From Chrysaora quinquecirrha (lineage: Eukaryota; Cnidaria; Scyphozoa; Semaeostomeae; Pelagiidae): 64,000 nucleotides of DNA. The position numbers and the translations under genes are program-made. Under the pieces are notes generated by a model. It did not search any database and was not told the origin of the DNA. It saw only the letters and a program-made list of their open reading frames with translations. This document shows, in pieces, positions 45,149 to 55,600 of this stretch. The stretch covers positions 7,694,377 through 7,758,376 of the forward strand of contig JACTAT010000039.1 of the NCBI GenBank assembly GCA_014526335.1, given 5' to 3'. The first letter of the stretch is position 1. Each line of letters begins with the position of its first letter.

Positions 45149-47302
45149 TTAATTGACAATGATTAGCCAAAGTGAGGAAAGAACGAATTGAATTATATCG
45201 AATAGCTGGAGAAAATATTCTTTCGTTTCAATGTCATACAGTTTATACCCTTTGGTTCCATCTGGGTACCCAACAAATATTGCTTGTTTTGATTTTGCAT
45301 CAAATTTCTTACCATCTGCAATATGTACATTAGCCAAACATCCAAATACTTTTAGAGCTGAAACATCAGGTTTCGATTTAAACCAGGATTCATATGGTGT
45401 CATTCCATTCACTGCAACAGTTGGACTGCGATTTCGCAAATATACCGCAGTATTCACAGCTTCTGCCCAAAATGATGATGGCAATTTTGCATGATGTAAC
45501 ATGGAGCGAGCTGTTTCAACGACAGTTCTGTTCATTCGCTCAGAAACCCCATTTTGTTCTGGCGTATACGGAACAGTTTTCTGGTGCAAAATTCCCTTAT
45601 CCTTTAAATATTCTGAAAAGGCTTTTGAGCAGTATTCTCCTCCATTATCGGTGCGTAATATTTTCACCATTTTCCCAGTAATGTTACTTACAGCATTCAC
45701 AAACTCTTTGAATTTCTCCAGCACTTCATTCTTTTGCTTCATGAAGTAAACATGAGTATAACGAGACAAATCATCAATGAAAGTCACAAAGTACCTTGAT
45801 TTTCCATGTGATTCCACATTGATTGGTCCACAAACATCACTGTGCACTACTTCGAGAATCTCTGTTGCTCTTGTAGCTACTCCTTTTGGAAATGAATTGC
45901 GATGCTGCTTACCCATAAGACATCCTTGACACATTTGCTCTTCTTCTTTGGACAAACTACAATTTAAACCATCAACCATGCCATGTTTTGCTAATTTCTG
46001 CAAATTGTCTGCCCCAAGATGACCATAACGACAATGCCACATTGATAATGAATTATCTTTTTCACCAGACGATCCAAAATAGGATGTGTGAACTGGTTCA
46101 GAGTTGAGTTTGTATAACTTTCCATGCTTTTGTCCAATGCTATAAGGCTTGTCATCAATGAAAATTCTGCAAAACTGACCTTTGAATTCAACAGCTGCAC
46201 CTTTGTCAGTCATAGACGGTAGTGACAATAGTTTGGTTTGAATTTTCGGAACAAAAAGAACGTCAGTCAGAGTAATATTCACCTTCTGTGTTCCATCAAA
46301 GACTGGTAGATTCACTTTTCCTTTTCCATAGGATAGTAGTATACTGTTGTCAGCAAGTTTGATTTTCACTGGATTTTGAAATTTCACATATTCAGTCATA
46401 CCTTTCTTGTCAGGTGACATGTGTTGTGATGCTCCAGAGCCAATCCACCAATCATTTGTATTCATATTGAAACCACCTGTGGTTAATGCAATTTCCGGAT
46501 TTTTCATTTCCTCCTCTGGCATTTCTTCAACTCTATTCGCAACTTCTGGGCGTGACTTCTTGGCATCTGCCTTTTTCTTGAAACAATCCTTCGCAAAATG
46601 CCCTTTCTTTTTACAGTAGTGACATTTAAATTTCTTTGTTTCAGAACTGTTCCTTTCTTCAGGAAATCTTTTGCTAAGTAACGCTTCTTGGCTTTCTTTT
46701 ACTGCCTCTCCACTTCCGCTTTGAATTTTATCAAATTCGTGGATTAAGCGATCTCGGACATAGTCCCATTTAAGTTTCTCCTCTGCAATCGTTTCCAACG
46801 CTGTTATTAGATAGTTATATTCCTCTGGAAGACTGCTTATCAAGATGATAACCAAATCTTTTTCAGCCACAGCGTCATCGACTGCTTCCAAGTGTTCTGC
46901 GAGAGTCTTGATATAATTTATGTGGTTTACCATATTCGTACCTTTTTGCATTCGTGCAGAATACAATTTCCGACGATAAAATGTCTTCTTTGACAATGAC
47001 TTTTCTTCAAAGTGTTTTTCAAGATTTTCCCATGCTTCTTTCCCACTTTTGGCTGATCGCACGTAAATTTGAAGATTCGTAGCCACAGATAAACACACCA
47101 GCGCCAAGGCCTGATTCTCTCTCTTTTTGAATTTTCGTTGCTCATCCTGTGAAGCTTCTGCACTCAGTGTTTCTGTTCCTGTAACAATTTCCCACAGATC
47201 TTTTCCGATTAAATACATTTTCATCTGGAATTTCCAGTTATGATAATTTTCACCCGTTAACTTTTCCATTTTAAAACCAATTTCTTCTGATGCAACTGCC
47301 AT
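45149..47302 (-). CDS. Copia gag-protease-integrase polyprotein, C-terminally cut
   Basis: I start at the Met at 47302 (MAVASEEIGFKMEKLTGENY); about 717 codons. Order: gag-2 domain (NYHNWKFQMKMYLIGKDLW), a CCHC knuckle CHYCKKKGHFAKDC, protease WWIGSGASQHMSPD, integrase HHCC zinc domain (HCRYGHLG...CQGCLMGK), then the DDE core with VHSDVCGPI, LRTDNGGEYCSKAF and TPEQNGVSERMNRT. The protease active site should be D-S-G; here codon GGC gives Gly in place of Asp, so self-cleavage is predicted to fail. After FVGYPDGTKGYKLYDIETKE the frame leaves family sequence and soon stops, marking the deletion of the integrase-RT linker and RT start. Confidence 0.9.
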   Translation of the reverse strand: MAVASEEIGFKMEKLTGENYHNWKFQMKMYLIGKDLWEIVTGTETLSAEASQDEQRKFKKRENQALALVCLSVATNLQIYVRSAKSGKEAWENLEKHFEEKSLSKKTFYRRKLYSARMQKGTNMVNHINYIKTLAEHLEAVDDAVAEKDLVIILISSLPEEYNYLITALETIAEEKLKWDYVRDRLIHEFDKIQSGSGEAVKESQEALLSKRFPEERNSSETKKFKCHYCKKKGHFAKDCFKKKADAKKSRPEVANRVEEMPEEEMKNPEIALTTGGFNMNTNDWWIGSGASQHMSPDKKGMTEYVKFQNPVKIKLADNSILLSYGKGKVNLPVFDGTQKVNITLTDVLFVPKIQTKLLSLPSMTDKGAAVEFKGQFCRIFIDDKPYSIGQKHGKLYKLNSEPVHTSYFGSSGEKDNSLSMWHCRYGHLGADNLQKLAKHGMVDGLNCSLSKEEEQMCQGCLMGKQHRNSFPKGVATRATEILEVVHSDVCGPINVESHGKSRYFVTFIDDLSRYTHVYFMKQKNEVLEKFKEFVNAVSNITGKMVKILRTDNGGEYCSKAFSEYLKDKGILHQKTVPYTPEQNGVSERMNRTVVETARSMLHHAKLPSSFWAEAVNTAVYLRNRSPTVAVNGMTPYESWFKSKPDVSALKVFGCLANVHIADGKKFDAKSKQAIFVGYPDGTKGYKLYDIETKEYFLQLFDIIQFVLSSLWLIIVN

Positions 47303-47424
47303 CGTTTTCCACGATTTCAAACAGACAGTTTCTGCCCAGAATTCCAAGTTTTATTTCTCTGAATCCAGTTAACTTTTATTCATAACACATACAGATAAAC
47401 TAATCGCGATCTGGGCCCATAACC

Positions 47425-47656
47425 TGATAGAATTTATTGGTGAGAAAACAAGAACTGAGACAAGAAACACATCAAGCTTTAAACAACAAGATCTCAGAAC
47501 AACTAAAAAACAGAATAGAATTAACTAACACGAAAAACGTGCTCACAGCGTGGCTCTCAGCGGAAGTAATTAGTATGTTAATTATGCAGAACTAAATGTC
47601 AATCAATGAAGCATGAGTCATAATAATAATAATGATTGATATTATTTTTCCTGACA
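47425..47656 (-). repeat. Copia 5' LTR
   Basis: Same length as the 3' LTR; differs by about two substitutions (TTTAGTGG/TTTATTGG and GATACTATT/GATATTATT). Confidence 0.95.
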
Positions 47657-47661
47657 AGAGT

Positions 47662-49190
47662 CCTCTGTTGACTTTGATAGAAATCACCATCTAATGGGAT
47701 TATTGAGAAGCTTCGTATTGTTGAATATTTCCATTGTTCTAGTTGTTTGCAGTTAGTGACACTTCAACCCAACATCAATGTGTTTGAACATAGATTCTTC
47801 ATGAACCGGTGAGCCTTCCCGCTAAGCATAATTAAATATACATCATTTCTTCACATCACTGAAATATATGTGGAACAATAGGGGACATCAAAGAGACAGC
47901 CAAGAACCTTATCTCTTAAAATTTTTGTCATTTTTGAGCAGACTAAAGAGCATAAATGGGTGATTTGAAGGCCAATTCGGGTCATATCAGATTTCCTCTC
48001 AAGGAGCATGAACAAGACCATTAGAAAGTTCCTTCTTAGGGAATGAATTATTGTATCTGTCCCTCAAAGTATTTTTGAGAATCTGATAGCTAGTATTTTT
48101 TGGAACCATTCCATCATTTTTCTCAGATCTTTAGAGCCACAGATAAGGCCCTTTTAATTCTTCTTGCATTGAGGTACATGTCTACAAAACATTGGAAGAA
48201 TCTGATAATGATCACTTTTGGCCTTGTTGTACTATTTCACCCTTTTTATGTGCGAAGGATGAGCACATTATGTGGGGATGCGATGTCACGGATCCAGGTA
48301 TAGAGAGAGAGACCTAAGACGCTCTTTTTTTGCCAAAATGTAACAATAGATTAACTTTGAAGTCGCCGTAAGTGTCGGCATTAATGATATCATTAGCAAA
48401 AAGCAATTAATTTACAATAAACATCAATTAGCAGCATTTTCTACTGTGGCGAACTGGTCTAAACCACCGCTTTCTTAAACTAGAGGTCTGGAGTTCGATC
48501 CCCTTTTCACGGTACTCTCAATATTTTTTATTATCGTTTGGTTTTCATTTTCATGTTTTCATACTCGAATCATTGATCGTAACAACTCTATCCGTTTATG
48601 TCCTTCAATAAAGTTTTTCATTTTTTAGTCTTCAATTTCAATACTTTCGTTTACTTTTATATGCTTTCGCGGTCCGCAGGTGCATAAAAGCAAATGAGTA
48701 CCATGAAAAGAATACATATGGATTATATTAGTATTGATTTACTGGAGATCTGTCCCTCAAATTTCAATAAAAATTTTTCAGGCTGATATAGTTATGACTA
48801 TTGAATACTATTTTTAATACATTGATCATGATTGAGCGAAATCACGGCTGGGCGTAATTTACATGGACTGCACGTGAAAGTCGACATAAACATGTTTTCG
48901 AATGGCAATCAACTGTTAAAATAGCTATTAGTGGTGATTACTCATTGGCAATTAGGTCGGGAGATAGATGTTTATCGAGTTGATGTAAGTTTATGCCAGA
49001 ATTTCTATTACGCCACAAGCTCTCTCCGTTCTCTTTTTTGAAAATGACACAAAATCTTATAACTATATATGCAAATTTGGGAATCGAGAACGGCCCATTG
49101 CTGTCCAGAATTGAAGGTGAAAGTGCTCGCGAGATTCGAGTGAACGAAATTACGACCAGCAACACCACCAAAATCATCATTATCATAATC
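47662..49190. other. Intergenic; weak tRNA-like relic at about 48440-48520
   Basis: No coding gene supported. At 48449-48515, GTGGCGAACTGGT resembles an A box and GGTCTGGAGTTCGATCCCC a B box, spaced as in tRNAs or tRNA-derived SINEs. Stems pair poorly, so at most a pseudogene or SINE head. Confidence 0.3.
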
Positions 49191-49615
49191 ATTGACATCA
49201 TCACTGTCAGATTCAGCATGTTATTATCATTATCGTTGTCGTTATTGTCATGGTCATGATCATTGTGATAATCATGGTCATCATCATCATCATCATCGTC
49301 ATGGTCATGATCATTGTGATAATCATGGTCCTCATCATCACCATCATCGTCATGGTCATGATCATTGTGATCATTGTGATAATCATGGTCATCAACATCA
49401 ACATCATCGTCATGGTCATGATCATTGTGATAATCATGGTTATCTTCATCATCATCATCGTCATGGTCATGATCATTGTGATAATCATGGTTATCATCAT
49501 CATCATCATCGTCATGGTCATTATCATTGTGATAATCATAGTCATCATCATTATTATCATCGTCATGGTCATGATTATTGTGATAATCATGATAATCATG
49601 ATCATAATCAGTTTT
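49190..49615. repeat. 54-57-bp minisatellite of CATCATGGTCATGATCATTG
   Basis: Seven or so units of TCATCATCATCGTCATGGTC then ATGATCATTGTGATAATCATGG. All internal periods are multiples of 3, so several frames stay open on both strands (one His/Asp/Cys-rich, one Met/Thr, one Ile/Val). No splice or start context singles any out; I treat it as non-coding. Confidence 0.85.
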
Positions 49616-50570
49616 GCTGCAGCTGTTGCACTGCTGGACATGGATTCATTTGTGAAATCATTGTTTCATTGTTGCAAATTCTTGCAAACACTCTTTGGTA
49701 AGCGTTGTACCGCCATCCTTCGCACATTGCGACAGCATTGCTATGTTTTTCATTTTGAAGCACAGCAATGAGCACTGTCGGTGACAATATGAAAAGTCTT
49801 TGTGAGGATTGAACAGTTTCATTCTTAATCAACATTTCCACATTTTACAGCATCATTGAAATAAGGGTCAAGTGTAGAAGGTATGAGATATGAAGGCTCT
49901 GTAATACCATTATGTGCACCAAAAAGCATTATTAGCAAATGCCTTCAAACTCACAAAAATGCTGCAAAAATTTCCAAACAACCTTTGTTTCACTGATAAC
50001 CAGGGAGAAATTATACCAGAAACATCTTTCCACCTTATACTTGGTTTTCATCAATAAAATTACCAAAATCAGTGATATGCTGTGATTTGGAGTTCAATTA
50101 GGTTTATTTTCTTGATTTTGACCACAAATTCAAAGCTGAAAAAACTGTATTCAAATTAGATCAGGCTAATTGCATTCAATGTGTTTAAAAACTGGTAAAT
50201 TTGTCTACAAAGCAATGAGTAGAAACCTGGTAAATTTGTTTGTATGTAATCCATCATTTGTTCGTGATAACTTAGTTCTTTTTTTTCACTGAGATTTTCT
50301 GCAGCAGATGGCATCTATTATAAAGAGAATAAACATGAATTTCTTGTAGTCAAAATTGCAATTATTTTAATTACAAGTAAAAATAGTACCCTATTAGTTC
50401 CTTAGAAAATGAACAAATATTTATTAGCATGAAGTGTTGATTACTTCAAGGACAAAAATTTTTGTAGATATAACTGTTTGCCAATAAAATTCATAAAAAA
50501 TAACACCCACAAAAATAATTCTTAAAACATCATTAAGAATAAAATTTTCAAAATCGCAAAAAAACCTTTA
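49615..50570. other. Intergenic, no gene seen
   Basis: AT-rich sequence after the minisatellite. It has repeated short TGGTAAATTTGT words near 50190-50240. Nothing coding. Confidence 0.5.
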
Positions 50571-50832
50571 CACTCTTTTTTATGAGAATACTATAAATTT
50601 GGCCAGCCTCAATATTCTTAAGAAATTTTCGTTTTGAGCCAGATTAGGTACAACAATAAGAATGTTAACAATCATGAAGTTTTGTTCTAACTTTTCAAAA
50701 CAGGCATCCGCTGAAAAACGAGACACAAATATGGGAGCTAGGCTGAGCAATATTCTTACAATATTCTTAAAAAAGGGATGACTCTGAGCCTTAATATTCT
50801 TATAAACAATATTCTTATAAAAGAAAAAAGTG
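50571..50832. mobile_element. MITE, CACTCTTTTTT family, copy D
   Basis: Flanked by TA. Ends CACTCTTTTTTATGAGAAT and ATTCTTATAAAAGAAAAAAGTG. The recurring word is ATATTCTTA (50612, 50750, 50760, 50793 and 50808 approx.). TTAAGAAATTTTCG matches the TTAAATTTTCG landmark of copies A and B. Confidence 0.75.
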
Positions 50833-51729
50833 TAACACAAATTAACCATCAAACTGCTTTATACCTTCATGAAAATAAAATAATCCAAAAACATCATTAG
50901 GCCTGTTCACGAAGAGTAAAATATTCAGAAAATGTCTGATTTTCAGACCGGATTAAAAGATGCAGATTGCGGTCTATCTAAAAAAAGTTCTAGACTAATA
51001 AAAGTTTGAAAAAATAATGATTTATAAAAAATTTGCTCTCAGTAGTTTACTTGATCATGAGAGATGAGAGGGCAGCAGAAGGCCGGTAGCAAAAGATTTT
51101 CATTTTGGCGCCTTTTCAATGGTTTCGAGTCTACATGCGGTCTTTCCAAACCGGCCTTAACTCCATTCACAGAGAAATTAAAAAATAATCAATTGCCATT
51201 ACAGATGCATGTAATTCATTATAGGTTTCAGCAAATATAGTACACAAAATATTAGGAGACGTAGCACTAGAAACACAAGTATCTAACAGTGAAGGGCGCT
51301 AAAACTGAAAATACTGTAAGCACGTCTCCCTGCCTTTCAGGGGAGAAAAACAGAAAACTAAAGACGATAGGCCTACCTTCTGTAAAGATATTGTATTTCT
51401 CCTTATGAAAACTTCTTACAGCCCGTCAGCTCAGCGATCGTCAATTTCAGTTCAGTTGGGTTTGAAATTTTTCAACCTCAAGACGAACAGCCACCTTGCC
51501 TTGGACGGAGATAAAACGAAGAGAAATCTTTTGTGCTTTTCGCGCCTTAGAAAACCCACCAGTTTGAGAGGCGGAAGTCCACAGGGCATCACAATCATTT
51601 CCTATGAGGATATCCTTAAAACACGGAATATGGAATGACGGAATGGAATGACGGAATGACAAAATGGAACAAGGGCCTTTCATGTAATACTTTAAATTTC
51701 GCCCGATAGTTCTTATAATCGGTACTTTA

Positions 51730-52360
51730 CCTTCGACGCTGTTGCAGGGCTCTTGTCGCTGCAATGATGGTAAGACAACTCTTACAGCTGTATATCGATA
51801 TATATTCTTCATACTTGACTTAGCATGTAGCACAAGTGGCGACATGTCTTTGTTTGTCATACCACTGTAAGGTAACCTTACAGAAGGTAAGGTATTACAG
51901 CTATTGCAGGGTTCTTCTTGCTGCAATGGTGGTAAGATGACAAAGGAAGACAACTCCTATTGCTGTATATCGAAATATATTCTTCATACTTGACCTTGCT
52001 TGTAGCACAAGCGGTGACGTGCCTTTTTGGCATACCACTGCAAGGAAAGGTATTACTGCTGTTGTAGGGTTCTTCTTGCTGTGGTGGTGGTAAGATGACA
52101 AATGAAGACAACTCTTATTGCTGTATATATTCTTCATACTTCATACTTGACTTTGATTGTAGCACAAGTGGCGACGTGCCTTTGTTTATCATACCACTGT
52201 AAGGTAAGATATTACTGCTGCTGCAGGATTCTTCTTGCTGCAGTGGTGGTAAGATGACAAACCAAGACAACATTTATTGCTCTATATATATTCTTCATAC
52301 TTGACTTTGCTTGTAGCATAAGTGGTGACATGCTTTTCTTGGCATATCACTTGCGCAGCG
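51730..52360. repeat. ~155-165-bp tandem repeat, about four copies
   Basis: The unit holds TTGCAGGGTTCTTCTTGCTG, GTGGTAAGATGACAAA, GCTGTATATCGAAATATATTC, TTCATACTTGACTTTGCTTG, TAGCACAAG and GGCATACCACTG. Copies start near 51735, 51895, 52055 and 52215. Frames through it are open in places but not conserved. The stretch 50833-51730 before it holds nothing I can support. Confidence 0.85.
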
Positions 52361-52658
52361 CAGACCTGCTTCGGACATTTTTGATAATCGCTTTCAATAT
52401 ATACGTTAGAAAAAGGTGTTTTTCACTACCTCTGTACATAGTCAACGAAAAAACAATACCATAAAAACAGTAATTAAATAATCAAAATTGCTACAAACAT
52501 CACACGCGGCTAAATCACAAACAATTCTAATACCTACTGTAGGAGTGATTCATCGATTTAAAAAAGTCTATAACTACAATTAAAGCGAGTTATTCTCCAG
52601 GACCAGAACCAAGTTTTTGTAAGAAGGAAGAATCTACGGATGCAAGTTTTTTTTTAAT

Positions 52659-55600
52659 TTACAAGCAACCACACTCTTGAACAACCATGTTTTTGAGCGT
52701 TGTTTTAAAAATGAATCCATCTTCATCAAAATGAAGAAGTGTAAGCACACCAAACTTCGTAGGTACACAACAAACAGACAAAACATTGTTCTTCTTATGT
52801 CGGGACATCAATTCTTTCTTCACAAATCCGTGGCTTTTAGCAGCCAATACGCTGCTGCCAGTACAACGTCCCTCGCAGAAGTTCACATCAAAACCCGCGG
52901 GTTCGATAATCCAGTCATGCCAACCGATTTCTTTGAAGGATACATAGAGAGACTGACGACAACATTTGTCGTAGCCAGGTATACAATCGACAGACAATGA
53001 TCTTCTCTTTCGAGCATTCATGTGCTTCCTCTCGCTAGTTTCAATCAACAAAAATGGCCTATATCGTGGTTTGTTGTTTACTCGAAATTTTGACGAAAGC
53101 TTGCAGTCTTCACAGGTAATTTTAAAATTAAGAGCTTGAGCGAGATAGCAACTACTATCAACCCATCGTTCTATTTTATGTTTCACATCAAATGCAATCC
53201 ATCCAACGGCAAATGGCAGCCTCTTTCTGGACACTAACACCTCTCCTATTGTATTTGCTTCAAGCCTCACTTTTGGTGAAAAATTATCTGCGAATTTCGG
53301 ACTTGTAAAAATTGCAGCGACGCTTGTATGATATCATGATCCTTGAAGATTTTATCAGTTAATTGAAAACTGAAGCACCCTTGCTCGTTTTTGCATCCAG
53401 CTCGATCACCTGAAATAAGACAAAAGGTTAATTTAGAGTGCTTGTATAAAATATAATTGAGTTAGAGTAAGATCCCTCGCCATCCTCTCCCGGGGGATAA
53501 TTTGTATAAATTGGGACGTACTTGGGACGTACCGCCCGGAGGGGTATCGCTTTTCGTGATTTTGGTAAGAGGAAGGTCTCCATTTTCCCGATTTTGGTAT
53601 AAGGAATGGTGTAGATTTTCACGATTTTGGTCAAGGGGCGGACTCAATTTTCACAATTTTTATGTTTCAAGAGTGGAAAATAGGTATAAGATCGGGTATA
53701 AATTTTCGAAAAATTGGCATAAGGTCGGGTATGTTTTTGATGCTTGGGCGGTATGTCCCTTACAACATTTGATCAAGTGCCCCCCACCGGGCATCCTCCT
53801 ATCTGGCTTCGATATCATCCTATGTAATGTCTGTGCAGTACGGAAGTACGGTAGGGAATGTACAGTACGTGGCGGATATTGCAACAGTCAAAGCTTCATA
53901 ACGGAGAAGACTCCACGATTGTTGCAAAACAGTCAATATTGGACACCTGTGTTCTTTGATTTACGACGACTCCATTGATAATATCATAAACCACTGTACT
54001 AAATACCCCCACCGTACCGAATATCCACCACGGTTATCATGATGTAATCCCACCGTACACTACACATCCGCCATTGCACTCAGACATCCTACATTTTGAA
54101 GGGCGTGTTTTACCCCTGAATCCGTCCTAGAGTGTGGAGGGAGACCGCTCAGAGCGCTTTGAATGAAAATGTGTAGTTAAGATAGATAAAAATACTGCCG
54201 GAAAAGAATTTTGATGATTTGTGGAGCTGGACAGCTTCCTTAGAAAAAGCCCTGATAAAGTAAAATACGATTTGTGTAACACGTCGAAACCACACTTACG
54301 AATGAGTGCCGAATACGTCATAACAATAAATTTCTAATGCGTAATAAGATGAATTTTCATTTTATTTTATCTTGGTAATAAAAATTCAAATTAGTAACAA
54401 GACAGAAAATTTTAATGAATAGAGAGGCTCTGGTAGGAGGAGGGGTAGTTGCCTCATTGCTCCCAAAGCACCATGCTCCCCTTTTCCCGTCAAAGTTAAC
54501 CTTGCGCTCCGACCGATTTCTTTTGTTCCAGAAAAGAAATCCGTTTGCTCCGAAGCTCCCGTAATTATTACTAATTCTCCCATGCTCCCAACCCATTTTA
54601 GGACTTGCTTCCTTGTTCCAAAAACCCCAATTAGAGCTTTAATAGAGTCGAAGACAGATCCTTGAAACAAAGCACGGGTACTACAGGGGGGGCCTCTGAA
54701 AAAGCAACATATCCATACATCGATCACTTCTTAAAGATACTGTACAAGTTTGACTCGCCTGTCCGTAAGAAGCAACTAGTCAGCTGATGTCGGCCTACAG
54801 CTTGCTTCCGTACATAAACATTGAAAAGTGAATACCAAGTATTCTCTTTCTCCTCGGGGTTGGCCGTAAACTCTGTGTAGCCTACAAAGCCTGCTTTACA
54901 CATTTCATAGGAGAAGAGTCACGGGTCATCACTCGTCAGAGTTTCTTCTTCCACCTATCCGATTCTTATGCTACAGGTGAATACGTTATGCATTGCGTTC
55001 CAGATGTTTACGCATATAACCGTAATTCTCTAAGTATCAAAAATCTCATGGTTTTTTCCCAAGAAACCCTGCATTTTCAATGCCCTACAAATCTGGCAAG
55101 TATGATTGTATTTTTCAGTATTTTCAATCATCACGGGATCAGCACATGGAATATATGCCCAAGCCAAACTATAATAACCCTGATAACCCTCATTTCCTTC
55201 GAAAAATCATACTGTACGTAATAACTAATGTAACTGTTAACCTGAGAACGACGTTGGGCGAAAAGCACTTTGAATGTGTAGACTCACTACAAAAGTCGTA
55301 GATTCGCTCCCAGCCCCCCCACGCAACACAGCCCGCTCATAGTTTGAGCTGCCGCCATTAACAACAACAACAACTTTTTTGACTTTACATTTTTTTGAAT
55401 GAATTGAATTGAGGTGAAGGCAGCGAAAACTACGACTCGTGTAGTAAGTCTAATGAATGTGGGCGTTGTCATGATTGTCATTGACTTTGGTGAAGAGCTG
55501 GCAGCATGGTTGATTCTCTTTTGTTGAAATCAACATCTCTTATTGCTTTACCGACGGGTATTTACAAAAACGTTTGTGATTACATTTTTGGACTCCACAT

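Larger units (their letters stand above)
44092..47656 (-). mobile_element. Copia LTR retrotransposon, deletion derivative
   Basis: LTRs 44092-44323 and 47425-47656 (232 bp each, TG..CA on the minus strand) differ at about two positions. A 5-bp target duplication AGAGT flanks both ends (44087-44091, 47657-47661). The primer site beside the 5' LTR is complementary to CTGGGCCCATAACC (47411-47424), the anticodon arm of initiator-Met tRNA, as in Drosophila copia. A purine tract AAGTGGGAG adjoins the 3' LTR. Gag, protease and integrase frames are long, but most of RT and RNase H is lost. The insertion is young by LTR identity, yet structurally incomplete, so it was probably moved in trans by an intact relative. 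Confidence 0.95.

Noticed and set aside
48440..48520. tRNA gene
   Set aside because: A- and B-box-like words are present but the T stem and acceptor stem mispair and no anticodon stem-loop is convincing; kept only as a weak relic.
49192..49771. His-rich (HGHDHCDNHG) frame of up to 173 codons
   Set aside because: The repeat period is a multiple of three, so three frames on both strands stay open together. There is no start context, splice site or flanking coding sequence.
54357..54727. Minus-strand frames of 79 and 113 codons in the ligand intron
   Set aside because: Low-complexity Gly/Leu/Arg text in overlapping frames, inside an intron on the same strand, with no family resemblance.
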